From positions 1 to 38,361 of IMG/VR virus record IMGVR_UViG_3300027902_000329: a DNA stretch of 38,361 nucleotides. One strand, given 5' to 3'. The notes under the pieces are model-generated. The model saw only the letters and a list, made by a program, of their open reading frames with translations. It had not been told where the DNA came from and did no database searches. This stretch comes from a virus. This document shows, piece by piece, positions 14,592 to 22,713 of the stretch (position 1 is its first letter; each line of letters opens with the position of its first letter). The translations under genes were made by a program, and so were the position numbers.

Positions 14592-17500
14592 GTGTCTGTC
14601 CCGGCTAAAAAACGCAGAATAAAGAACCCAGTTATCTACGGTGGAAGGGGCTCTGGCAATTTTGGTCATGCCGGACGGCCTGGCGCCGTAGGCGGATCAG
14701 GAGGGGGAACATTTACAGAGAAAGATGTTTTCATGGACAAACAATCTTCGCCTAGAATTACAGCAGGACATTTAAGAAGTTTTGTTCCTAGTATAGAAAG
14801 GGCAGACTTCAGAGAAGATAGAGAAGTAGGTCAGATAGTCTACTCGGAATTGTCAAGGTTATCAAAAGATTATAATCTACCTAATGGAGAGATCCCCTTA
14901 AAAGAAATAAAGACGACTCGAGAGATTCAAGGCTTTCCAAACTGTGACGGTTTGTATTCTGGGCTTAAAAACCATACTGAAGGGAGAATACAATTAATCG
15001 TTGGGCTTCCAAAAGAAGATACGAAATTACAATTTGGTAATTATACAGTAACTGATTCTGTTGCGGAAATCTTTAGACATGAGTTAGGGCATTCAGTTTG
15101 GTATAACTCGGGACAGAATAGAAGAAATGATTGGGAGGGTATTTATAAGAGCCAACAGAGGTCTTGGTGGTCAACCAACATTAGTTTTTATTCTTCCGAT
15201 AATCATCGAAAAGCCTTTGCAGAATCGTTTGCGGCTTATACTCATCGAGATTACGGTAAGTCACCACAAGAACGTTTACCACGAAATGTAGAATCTTATT
15301 TTGAAAAGAATTACAAAAAATCCCCTCTCACCCAATCCTCTACCTCAACCCTCAAACAAGTTCAGTCAATTAATATCTACGCACAAATAGCGCGCGTGGA
15401 TCCAACGAAAACATTAGTTCTTAGAAATAACTTTGCCGCTCAGATGGCTGCTCGCTTTAGAAAACTCAAAGCCATCATACAAAAAGCAGTTGTAGACGAC
15501 GATTGCTTTGGAATCGCCAAGCCTGAATCACAAGGCAAGAGGATTGTGGTGCAAGGCGGCGAAGGAAGTGACAATTTTGGTCATGCCGGACGGCCTGGCG
15601 CCGTAGGCGGATCAGGAGGGGGAGAATTAGAAGACAGAGCGAAATCAGTAATACCTTCTTTAGCTTCTTTTGTAGGTCCAGAAGAATTAAAATCTAAAAT
15701 AGTTTCTGATTTAGAAAGAATGAATGAAGAACTTCCTGGAGTTAAAAGTATTTTGCAACAAGGAATTGACCAGAATCGTTATCCTTTAAAATTGATAGAT
15801 TTATCAGTAGATCTTTCAAAGAAAGGAGCTTCGGGTTCTTATCACGAGATGGGAGGAATAAAACTAGGAGAAAAAGTTAAAGTTAGTGATACAGAATATC
15901 CATTAGTGGGAACAATATTTACTCTTTCTGGCGATCATGGTGTTGCTGTTTTTCGTCATGAATTAGGTCATTCTGTTTATGATAACTTGACTGGAAACCA
16001 GAAAAAATCTTGGGAAGATTGTCATACTAACAGAGATCTTAGTAGAGTGAGTCTTTATGCTACTTCAAATGAACATGAAGGGTTTGCGGAAGCGTTTTCT
16101 GCTTATACTCACCCTAACTATGGAAAGGGTAAAGGGGCTTCCCTACCACAAGGGATTGTAGGATTCTTTGATAAACATCTTAGAAAATCTCCCACTGCAC
16201 AAACTGTTTACGGTGGGTCTCTCACCACCCAAGCCGATCTGTCTACCCGGGGCGGCAGAGCGTTTGACTTTCCCACTTCACAGGAGAAATCAGCAGCCTT
16301 CCTGGAGTGGCTCCGGACCCAGGAGCAAGCAGGCATCTTAGAAACAGTAAGAATTCCCCAGGTTGGTACTGGTATAGACTCGGCATGGACTGACACCTTC
16401 ATAAAGGATTCGTACCAGAGGGGCGTTCAGAGGGCCAGAGATGAGCTGCTCCGTGGCGGTTATGCTGTTCCCTCTATGGAGGTTACAGGTGGGATATCCG
16501 CGAGCATGATGCAGCCGTTCCACATCGACAGGTTGGGGGTGGCGTACTCCAGAGCGTTCGATGGACTCAAAGGCATAACATCTGCCATGGACACCCAAAT
16601 TTCCCATGTCCTTACCAAGGGCTTGGCAGATGGTGATGGACAGGCGACGATTGCCAAGAAACTTCTGGCCACCATTGACGGTAACAATGCTGGTACGTTG
16701 GGAATAACAGATTCTTTAGGTAGATTCATTCCGGCGGAGAGACGGGCTGCTATGTTGGCCAGAACTGAAGTCATACGCGCGCACGCGATGGGGACATTGC
16801 AGGAGGCGAAGAACTGGGGAGCGGCAGGAGTATATGCTGAGGTAGAATTCATTAATGCCGGTTTCAATGTTTGTCCAGAGTGTACAAGTCTTCAGGGACA
16901 GATGTTTACAATAGAAGCCGCGATGGATGTAATCCCTGTCCACCCTTCATGCCGCTGCGCATGGCTAATAGTGCCTGTCAGCGGAAAAGGAGAAGTAATT
17001 GAAACCCTCCCAGGGCAGCCTATAGAAGAAGCTGGAGTTATCCCACAAGGTCCTGGAATAGTGCCGGTTGATGATTTTGTTCCAATGTCCGAATTGGAAG
17101 CAGGAACAACAAAGTCATGGATCGATGCTTTAGGTTATGAAGATTTACCAGTTCAAGACGACAACTATTACTATCATGCTTCATTTGCAAATAATTTGGT
17201 GAACATAGAGAAAGAAGGACTTGTTCCGGGTTTAAGCGAAACATTCAAAGGATATGGAACAGATAAACTTGTTTCGATCTCTCCTGACGTTCGCTCTCTT
17301 GAGTACTGGTCTCAAATGGGATTCTGGCAGAAATATGATCTGGCGAAAGCGGCGGGTGAAGATGTGGTTGAAAGACCTATTTTATTACGAGTAGGAAAGA
17401 ATGAAATCACAATATCTAGTAAACCGAGAATAGATGAAATATTAACTCCGAAAGTTCTTCCAGATAAACTGGAGATTTGGAATGGTAAGAATTGGGCTTC

Positions 17501-18686
17501 CCTCCCCGAAACCCCAGCCGCTGGTGTGGTGGAGTGGAAGCCGGCAAATAGTTTGGGTGAATTAAATAAAGGATTTGAAGAGATTGTAGGAATAAAACAG
17601 GTGTCGTTTGGTGATGGGTATTCTGAGATTGAAAGTTTGAAAATAGGGAATGAAACCTTGGAACATTTTAATAGTCTATTTGAAAAATATCCAATATTGA
17701 AAGAAACCTCTTCAGAAAATCCATTGCGTAAATTGTGGATGGGGAAAAGTATTTGGCTTGATGCCGAAGGCGTAATGGGAAGGTATTATAAAAATGATTT
17801 GGCTATTGATATAGGGGCAGAGCAGATAAAAGATCATACTTTAACTATTGGAAAATACGAAGTAGGCAAGGATTATTTTTCTACATTACGGCATGAATAT
17901 GCACATTTCTTTCATGGAAATGGTTTAACCTTACAACAAAGGGAAGATTGGAGTTGGCTTTATCGTACTAAAACTCAGTTAGATCATTCTTTTTCTGTTT
18001 CTATATATGGAGCAGCAAATGAAGGGGAATTGTTTGCTGAGTCATTTTCTGCCTATACTTCGCCTCTTTATAAACCTGGTATGTTACCCAAAGAAATTGA
18101 GTCATACTTCGATAAACTCCTAAAAGGGAAATCTCTCACCACCCAATCCAAACCTCAAGTCAATTATCATGTCATTACAACCCACGGTGGTCAAGGCTCC
18201 GGCAACTTCGGCCACGCCGGGAGACCGGGAGCAGTGGGAGGATCTGGTGGTGGAGGAGATACCATGGAATTTTTTCATGGCACTTCTTCCGAGTACTTAC
18301 AATCTATCCAAGAACATGGCATTATTCCTGGAGCTAAAGAAGGAGCAGATTCGTGGGCAGTTAAAAGAGGTTGGGCAAGTTGTGTTGGTGAAGTTGGCGA
18401 TCATAAAGTTTCTGTTTACATGACTCCTTCTCTTGATCATGCCAAGTCGTATGCTGAATTGGTTTCTAAGGAGTTAGTAGGTGGTCAAGCAGTTGTTGTA
18501 AAAGTTAATCTTCCAATCCATCTCCGCTTAAATTTAAGAACAGACGAGAAAGACAAAAGTGCAGTTAGATACGTCGGAAAAATCAAACCAGCATGGATTG
18601 AACCAATTCAATTATTACAGCAAGATGAAGTAGTAACTTTTTATGTGGTAGCGGTAGTTAAATCAGGTGCTCTTAAGTCATTATGA
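14592..18686 (+). CDS. MuF-type minor head protein carrying three zinc peptidases and two ART-like domains
   Basis: A 1364-residue protein; GTG start behind GGAG. In order: linker (17-37); peptidase 1 with HELGH 163-167 and FAESF from 209; the N-terminal helix of the head protein (about 268-308, RVDPTKTLVLRNNFAAQMAARFR); linker (322-342); peptidase 2 with HELGH 456-460 and FAEAF from 498; the MuF/gp7 core (about 540-796) with RTEVIRAHAMGTLQ and CPECTSLQGQMFT, then HPSCRCAW; an ART-like domain (about 855-980); peptidase 3 with HEYAH 1101-1105 and FAESF from 1148; linker (1199-1219); a final H-Y-type ART domain (FFHGTSSEYLQSIQEHG; VYMTPSLDHAKSYA). The core helps head assembly and enters the virion. 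The peptidases resemble anthrax lethal factor and are AT-richer than the core. Confidence 0.82.
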   Translation: MSVPAKKRRIKNPVIYGGRGSGNFGHAGRPGAVGGSGGGTFTEKDVFMDKQSSPRITAGHLRSFVPSIERADFREDREVGQIVYSELSRLSKDYNLPNGEIPLKEIKTTREIQGFPNCDGLYSGLKNHTEGRIQLIVGLPKEDTKLQFGNYTVTDSVAEIFRHELGHSVWYNSGQNRRNDWEGIYKSQQRSWWSTNISFYSSDNHRKAFAESFAAYTHRDYGKSPQERLPRNVESYFEKNYKKSPLTQSSTSTLKQVQSINIYAQIARVDPTKTLVLRNNFAAQMAARFRKLKAIIQKAVVDDDCFGIAKPESQGKRIVVQGGEGSDNFGHAGRPGAVGGSGGGELEDRAKSVIPSLASFVGPEELKSKIVSDLERMNEELPGVKSILQQGIDQNRYPLKLIDLSVDLSKKGASGSYHEMGGIKLGEKVKVSDTEYPLVGTIFTLSGDHGVAVFRHELGHSVYDNLTGNQKKSWEDCHTNRDLSRVSLYATSNEHEGFAEAFSAYTHPNYGKGKGASLPQGIVGFFDKHLRKSPTAQTVYGGSLTTQADLSTRGGRAFDFPTSQEKSAAFLEWLRTQEQAGILETVRIPQVGTGIDSAWTDTFIKDSYQRGVQRARDELLRGGYAVPSMEVTGGISASMMQPFHIDRLGVAYSRAFDGLKGITSAMDTQISHVLTKGLADGDGQATIAKKLLATIDGNNAGTLGITDSLGRFIPAERRAAMLARTEVIRAHAMGTLQEAKNWGAAGVYAEVEFINAGFNVCPECTSLQGQMFTIEAAMDVIPVHPSCRCAWLIVPVSGKGEVIETLPGQPIEEAGVIPQGPGIVPVDDFVPMSELEAGTTKSWIDALGYEDLPVQDDNYYYHASFANNLVNIEKEGLVPGLSETFKGYGTDKLVSISPDVRSLEYWSQMGFWQKYDLAKAAGEDVVERPILLRVGKNEITISSKPRIDEILTPKVLPDKLEIWNGKNWASLPETPAAGVVEWKPANSLGELNKGFEEIVGIKQVSFGDGYSEIESLKIGNETLEHFNSLFEKYPILKETSSENPLRKLWMGKSIWLDAEGVMGRYYKNDLAIDIGAEQIKDHTLTIGKYEVGKDYFSTLRHEYAHFFHGNGLTLQQREDWSWLYRTKTQLDHSFSVSIYGAANEGELFAESFSAYTSPLYKPGMLPKEIESYFDKLLKGKSLTTQSKPQVNYHVITTHGGQGSGNFGHAGRPGAVGGSGGGGDTMEFFHGTSSEYLQSIQEHGIIPGAKEGADSWAVKRGWASCVGEVGDHKVSVYMTPSLDHAKSYAELVSKELVGGQAVVVKVNLPIHLRLNLRTDEKDKSAVRYVGKIKPAWIEPIQLLQQDEVVTFYVVAVVKSGALKSL
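14657..14708 (+). repeat. 52-nt perfect DNA repeat, copy 1 (linker)
   Basis: The DNA coding for the first linker of the minor head gene is identical over 52 bases to 15572-15623. Other linkers code for similar residues with different codons, so this pair is a recent copy or gene-conversion event. Confidence 0.95.
15572..15623 (+). repeat. 52-nt perfect DNA repeat, copy 2 (linker)
   Basis: Second copy, 915 bases after the first. Just upstream this linker has one odd residue (GSDNFGH instead of GSGNFGH). Exchange between the copies would delete or duplicate peptidase 1 and the split head-protein helix. Confidence 0.95.
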
Positions 18687-18717
18687 AGCCCTGGAATTCT
18701 TAAAAGGATAAAATAAT

Positions 18718-19218
18718 ATGGAATCTAATAATCAACTAAAGCATGGAATGAATTGCTCAGGATTGATCCCGGGCCGAGAGGATGAATGTACCTGTGGGTT
18801 AAGGTATCGAATAGATGTTCAGACTGAACAAACCTTAAAGGATGCCTGGATAAAGAGGGCAACGGAAGCTGAAATGGAACTTCTTGCCATAAAGTCGAAT
18901 TGGAAAGAAGCTGAAAAAGCATTGCAAATATTCTATTCTGGGGCCTGTCCTAACTGTAAACAGACTATGGATACCTACTTCTCGAGGCCTAAAAAGGAGA
19001 TAATCATGCTCGCTGAACCAACCTGCTATACCAGAAAATGCAAACATTTCCTGGGTGTCAAGTGGTACGGTAATGAGGAATCAACTGAAAACAATTTCTG
19101 CGAAGCGTTCCCAGATGGCATTTCCCAGGAAATAGCCTATGGCACAAACAAGCATCTGAAACCATTGTCTGACCAGGGTAATGAAATCGTGTATGAGAAA
19201 GAGGCTCCTCTTAGATGA
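18718..19218 (+). CDS. Small Cys-rich protein, two modules
   Basis: A 166-residue protein. The N-terminal module has C13, CTCG near 25-27, a long helix and CPNC near 77-80. The C-terminal module (from 97) is a paralogue of the 14287 protein: CYTRKCKHF, CEAFPDGI, EIVYEKEAP. A strong AAAAAGGAG site just before Met97 suggests that this half is also made separately. Possibly zinc-binding; function unknown. Confidence 0.6.
   Translation: MESNNQLKHGMNCSGLIPGREDECTCGLRYRIDVQTEQTLKDAWIKRATEAEMELLAIKSNWKEAEKALQIFYSGACPNCKQTMDTYFSRPKKEIIMLAEPTCYTRKCKHFLGVKWYGNEESTENNFCEAFPDGISQEIAYGTNKHLKPLSDQGNEIVYEKEAPLR
19006..19218 (+). CDS. Possible separate C-terminal product of the 18718 gene
   Basis: A 70-residue in-frame product from ATG 19006, six bases after AAAAAGGAG (18992-19000). 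It would match the free-standing 62-residue paralogue at 14287 in length and content, which supports internal initiation. Confidence 0.4.
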   Translation: MLAEPTCYTRKCKHFLGVKWYGNEESTENNFCEAFPDGISQEIAYGTNKHLKPLSDQGNEIVYEKEAPLR

Positions 19219-19370
19219 CCACCAAAACTTTCATTGACCGGCATCACCAAGACATGGTAGATAACAAACGATGGGGTCAACTAATCATCGTATACCAGAA
19301 CGGTGAGCCGGTCGTGGTCAAGAAGGAAGAGACCTTGAAACCACCCAAGGAAAATGGGAACGGGAAATGA
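19215..19370 (+). CDS. Hypothetical small protein
   Basis: A 51-residue protein, ATGA-coupled to the previous gene. The middle GQLIIVYQNGEPVVVKKEET is beta-hairpin-like; the tail is Lys/Pro/Asn-rich. No family recognised. It is the last gene before promoter C. Confidence 0.5.
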   Translation: MTTKTFIDRHHQDMVDNKRWGQLIIVYQNGEPVVVKKEETLKPPKENGNGK

Positions 19371-19392
19371 ATTTATTTTGATTAAAGTTAAA

Positions 19393-19429
19393 TTTTATTC
19401 TTTGATCTGAAAGAAAGTTCCATTATAAT
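19393..19429 (+). promoter_or_regulatory. Phage promoter, copy C
   Basis: TTTTATTCTTTGA at 19393-19405, 18 bases, TATAAT at 19424-19429. It drives the protease/scaffold and capsid genes. The transcript begins near 19436 and first meets the hairpin leader and terminator below. Confidence 0.82.
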
Positions 19430-19449
19430 AGCAGTATATAATTAATTTT

Positions 19450-19506
19450 GGCAACTGAAACAATCAGGGCCATCTACCCATAACAGGGCAGGTGGCCTTT
19501 TTATTT
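19450..19506 (+). terminator. Leader hairpin plus intrinsic terminator (attenuator-like), copy 1
   Basis: GGCA, then CTGA-AACAA-TCAG (19455-19467), then GGCCATCT (19468-19475) pairing with AGGTGGCC (19490-19497, one G-U), then TTTTTATTT. It lies downstream of promoter C, about 15-60 bases into the transcript, so it would stop that promoter's own RNA unless overridden. It may also end transcripts coming from upstream. The same plan with a compensated stem is found at 35534-35583. Confidence 0.7.
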
Positions 19507-19515
19507 GGAGACAAA

Positions 19516-19749
19516 GTGGTAGAGGTCAGTCCGGAGACATGTAAGTTTGAAGATTTGCTTTGCACCGAATGCTCGAGTCGGACTGTTTGTCAACCTCTGG
19601 ATCCGAAGTTTATTCAATCGACGGTATATGCAGCAGTAGGAAATGAACCAGTACCAGTTAAAACTAAAGTTCATCAACCCAAACATCGTAGAATGCCATC
19701 TTGGCTCAAAGATGCATCGGCATCAGTCAGACGGTCATACGGTTTTTGA
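19516..19749 (+). CDS. Small Cys protein
   Basis: A 77-residue protein. GTG 19516 has GGAG five bases before it; a GTG at 19492 lies inside the terminator and is rejected. Cys residues (CKFEDLLCTECSSRTVC) suggest a metal site; the C-terminus is basic (KHRRMPSWLKD, SVRRSYGF). It stands just before the protease/scaffold gene. Unknown function. Confidence 0.55.
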   Translation: MVEVSPETCKFEDLLCTECSSRTVCQPLDPKFIQSTVYAAVGNEPVPVKTKVHQPKHRRMPSWLKDASASVRRSYGF

Positions 19750-19760
19750 GGAGAGATAAG

Positions 19761-22187
19761 ATGCCCTTCGCACTAAAAGATGTCGAGAAGCATAATAAGG
19801 GACTGGACGATAAAAAGAAGGCGCAGTGGGTTGCTGTGGCCAATTCTGTCTATGCCAAGTGTATCAAGGATGGCGGAGATGACAAGTCTTGCGCTCCTAA
19901 AGCCATACAGCAAGCCAACGGAGTTGTAGCCACCCATTCCAACTCTGAGATGAAACATGAATCCATAGGTGCTTACAACTACGAAATCAGATACGAGAAG
20001 TACAAAGGCAAAGATCGCATCGTGGTACCAATTATCATGATGACATCTGGCGTCCACTCGGGCTCCCACGGACCACTCCTCCATCTAGCAGAGGATCTGG
20101 GAAAGTTCCCTGCCTCTTGGGATGGCATTCCTGTCTCTATCCAACACCCACAAGAAAATGGTAGCAATGTCTCTGCTAACCAACCTCATATTATTGACAA
20201 TCAAGTAGTCGGTCGAGTCTTCAATACTCACATGGAAGATGGCAAGTTAAAGGCGGAGGCCTGGATCGACCAAGACAGAATTCAGCAGATCTCTCCGGAG
20301 GCCTTGAAATACATTCAGGATGGCAAACCTCTCGATGTGAGTGTCGGAGTATTCACCGAGGACGAATATTCCACTGGCGATTACAATGGCGAGCATTATG
20401 AAGGGGTCGCCAAGAATCATCGTCCGGATCATCTAGCTCTCTTGCCGGGCGGACGAGGCGCCTGCTCGTGGACTGACGGTTGCGGAGTGAGGGCTAATTC
20501 TGCCGAAGAGATTCAGGCGGATGGCGGATCTGGCTCCGGCAATTTTGGCCATTCCGGCATCCCGGGTCAGAAAGGTGGTTCGTCGAAGGTAGGTGGTGAT
20601 ACTGGTAAGTCCTCTGAAGGGAAGACTAAAGAGGCCAAGGCGGCTTGGAAACTAACAGAGGTAGCCAATAAATCAGGCTCTGCTCTTGACCATGAAAAAG
20701 CAATGAATGCTCACTATAAGGCGGCTGCTAAATGGCAGACGAGTCATGGCACTAGTGAGTTAGATAAACATTATAAACAAGCATCAGAGCGCGGTAAGAG
20801 CATGTGGGAAAAAATAAGACAAACAAGCCCCGCTTCCCATGAAGGAGTTACAGATATGCAGACGAATGCAAGTAGGCCGAAGTTCACGGGCACTGAAAAG
20901 ACTCCCTGGACTGGGATAACTCTCAGTGACTTCAACATTAAGGGCCAGTGGGCAGATCTTTCTCCTACCGATCGTTCGATGATTGCCTCTCACTTCCTCA
21001 TTGGTCATGGTGATGCCCCTACCTTCGAGGCCCTCAAACTACCCGTTGTAAATCCCCATTCTCACAAATTGAATGAGGGGGCCTTACGAGCGGTAATCAG
21101 TGGTCGAGGTGATGCGGTTACTGGAGTTTCACCATCTGAAAAGTCTGGCGCCAGGCGAATGGCCTATGACTTGCTTAATAGTGAGTTCGATGCCAAGCTG
21201 ACCATCCCTACCACCCTGGAATTTGTGCCAGTCTTAGATAGAAAACTTCTTAAAGCTCTGGCTGCCTTTGGTGTTAATGTTTCAGTCAACCCATTGAGTT
21301 TTGACGACATCACTGAGAGTATTCAGGAGAAGTTGAGCGAGATGGATACGGTTACCAAAGTCAACTATCTCAAAGAAACTTTCCCTGGCTATTTTATCTA
21401 CTGTAAGTGTCCTGCTCAGAATGATGCCACTGGCTTGAATGTTGTGGAAGGGCCGGCGGAAATGGAAGGGGATTTATTTAAACAAACCTACAATGTCTTG
21501 AAAGATAATACAATCGAATTCACCGGCGAGGCGCAGCCTGTCGTGAAGAAGGTCGAGTATATAACCATGAAACAAGGAGAGACAATTATGACGGACAAAA
21601 AGAAAGGACCTTGTTGTTCCGAACAGATCGAGTTGATGATCCAAAGTGATTTGGGTCTCTTCACCGAAGCTGATCGGCCAGTCCTGGAGGCCCTGGGCGC
21701 AGCTGATAACGCCCAGATCGACAAGATGCTCGCCATGATGGATAAGCTCAAGGCGGCAATGGCGGCCTTCAAAGAGGTCGAAGGTCCGGAGACGGATGCT
21801 GCTGGGAAGAAGAAAACCCCGGCCGGTGAACAGGCGGGTGGAAATCCCAATGTTCCTGCTGCCAATGCCGAGGTTGTCCAAGAGCTTCAGGCTCTTAAGG
21901 CCCAATTGTCTGACCCGGACAAAGTTCTGGCTCTTCTGCCCGCCGAGACCAGAGCGACCATGGAACATGGCCTTCGGCTTTATAAGGCCGAGAGAGAAAA
22001 GAAGATTGGTCATATTCTGGCCAACACCAACTCCGACGTGTATAGCCAGAACCGCCTGTCCACAATGGTAGATCAAGATCTGGACGATCTGTACCGTGCC
22101 ATCAAGGCGCCGGCTAACTACGCACCGCTTGGTCCACAGACCAACGTCAATGCCGACGAGATGTTGCTGCCTCCTGGCGTAGCATAA
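19761..22187 (+). CDS. DUF2213-type prohead protease / scaffold fusion with linker
   Basis: An 808-residue protein; the ATG at 19761 follows AGGAGAG. Residues 1-55 (KHNKGLDDKKKAQWVAVANSVYAKC) match the ChaB-like start common on such proteins. About 60-260 is a DUF2213-like domain; SIQHPQENG and LDVSVGVFTEDE are candidate His and Ser of an assemblin-like protease. The GSGNFGH linker starts at residue 255 (20523-20585), followed by a helical segment, another folded part and, from 610, a helical, charged scaffold region. It probably shapes and then cleaves the prohead. Presence of the same linker here ties the protease to the effector proteins. Confidence 0.75.
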   Translation: MPFALKDVEKHNKGLDDKKKAQWVAVANSVYAKCIKDGGDDKSCAPKAIQQANGVVATHSNSEMKHESIGAYNYEIRYEKYKGKDRIVVPIIMMTSGVHSGSHGPLLHLAEDLGKFPASWDGIPVSIQHPQENGSNVSANQPHIIDNQVVGRVFNTHMEDGKLKAEAWIDQDRIQQISPEALKYIQDGKPLDVSVGVFTEDEYSTGDYNGEHYEGVAKNHRPDHLALLPGGRGACSWTDGCGVRANSAEEIQADGGSGSGNFGHSGIPGQKGGSSKVGGDTGKSSEGKTKEAKAAWKLTEVANKSGSALDHEKAMNAHYKAAAKWQTSHGTSELDKHYKQASERGKSMWEKIRQTSPASHEGVTDMQTNASRPKFTGTEKTPWTGITLSDFNIKGQWADLSPTDRSMIASHFLIGHGDAPTFEALKLPVVNPHSHKLNEGALRAVISGRGDAVTGVSPSEKSGARRMAYDLLNSEFDAKLTIPTTLEFVPVLDRKLLKALAAFGVNVSVNPLSFDDITESIQEKLSEMDTVTKVNYLKETFPGYFIYCKCPAQNDATGLNVVEGPAEMEGDLFKQTYNVLKDNTIEFTGEAQPVVKKVEYITMKQGETIMTDKKKGPCCSEQIELMIQSDLGLFTEADRPVLEALGAADNAQIDKMLAMMDKLKAAMAAFKEVEGPETDAAGKKKTPAGEQAGGNPNVPAANAEVVQELQALKAQLSDPDKVLALLPAETRATMEHGLRLYKAEREKKIGHILANTNSDVYSQNRLSTMVDQDLDDLYRAIKAPANYAPLGPQTNVNADEMLLPPGVA
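21588..22187 (+). CDS. Nested in-frame scaffold protein
   Basis: A 199-residue product from an internal ATG eight bases after AAGGAG (21574-21579), in frame with the protease gene. Content is typical of a scaffold: helical, Ala/Glu/Lys-rich, a Gly/Pro/Asn hinge in the middle, and a coiled-coil-like VVQELQALKAQL. The arrangement copies lambda C/Nu3, where scaffold is made separately from the C-terminal part of the protease gene. Confidence 0.6.
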   Translation: MTDKKKGPCCSEQIELMIQSDLGLFTEADRPVLEALGAADNAQIDKMLAMMDKLKAAMAAFKEVEGPETDAAGKKKTPAGEQAGGNPNVPAANAEVVQELQALKAQLSDPDKVLALLPAETRATMEHGLRLYKAEREKKIGHILANTNSDVYSQNRLSTMVDQDLDDLYRAIKAPANYAPLGPQTNVNADEMLLPPGVA

Positions 22188-22217
22188 ACATTTCAAAAGG
22201 AGAAGGAGAATAAAGAT

Positions 22218-22682
22218 ATGACCATTAAGAACACCATCAAACTGAAGAAGTTTCTGGATATCCAGGAAGAGTTCACGGCCAATGCCGCTATCTTCCCGGG
22301 TATGCTTGTGGAACTCATGTCCACTGGTAAGGTGCGGAAGCATGCTACCAAAGATGGCCATGTCTGTGCCATGTTTGCTCTTGAAGATGAGTTACAGGGT
22401 AAGACCATCCACGATGCCTACGCTGCCGGCGACCAGGTCCAGGTTTGGATCCCTCAGCGTGGGGAAAGAGTTTATGCCCTCTTGGAGGATGGTCAGGTTA
22501 TCGCCATCGGTGACTTCATGGTCTCGGCGGGGAATGGCCACCTGAAAAAGCAGCAGGGAACTGGCGTCTCGGATTACAACCCGGATATCAAGATCGTTGC
22601 CGTGGCTCTCGAAGCCATGGATTCAGGTCAGAGTTCTGGTGGTAACTTTCCGCAGCGTCACATCCGGGTGATGATCACCTAA
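22218..22682 (+). CDS. Capsid decoration protein-like
   Basis: A 154-residue beta-rich protein just before the major capsid gene, with strong AAGGAGAA sites upstream. Phrases such as IFPGMLVELMSTGKVRKHA and FALEDELQGKTIHDAYAAGD fit head decoration or cement proteins of this position. It should bind the outside of the capsid lattice. It is more GC-rich, like the capsid gene. Confidence 0.7.
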   Translation: MTIKNTIKLKKFLDIQEEFTANAAIFPGMLVELMSTGKVRKHATKDGHVCAMFALEDELQGKTIHDAYAAGDQVQVWIPQRGERVYALLEDGQVIAIGDFMVSAGNGHLKKQQGTGVSDYNPDIKIVAVALEAMDSGQSSGGNFPQRHIRVMIT

Positions 22683-22713
22683 CAAAACAAATCGAAAGAA
22701 AGGAGAGAAAGAT

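Noticed and set aside
21474-22361. A 295-codon minus-strand ORF opposite the scaffold region
   Set aside because: A mirror of GC-biased coding on the plus strand; composition is odd and a well-supported gene lies on the other strand.
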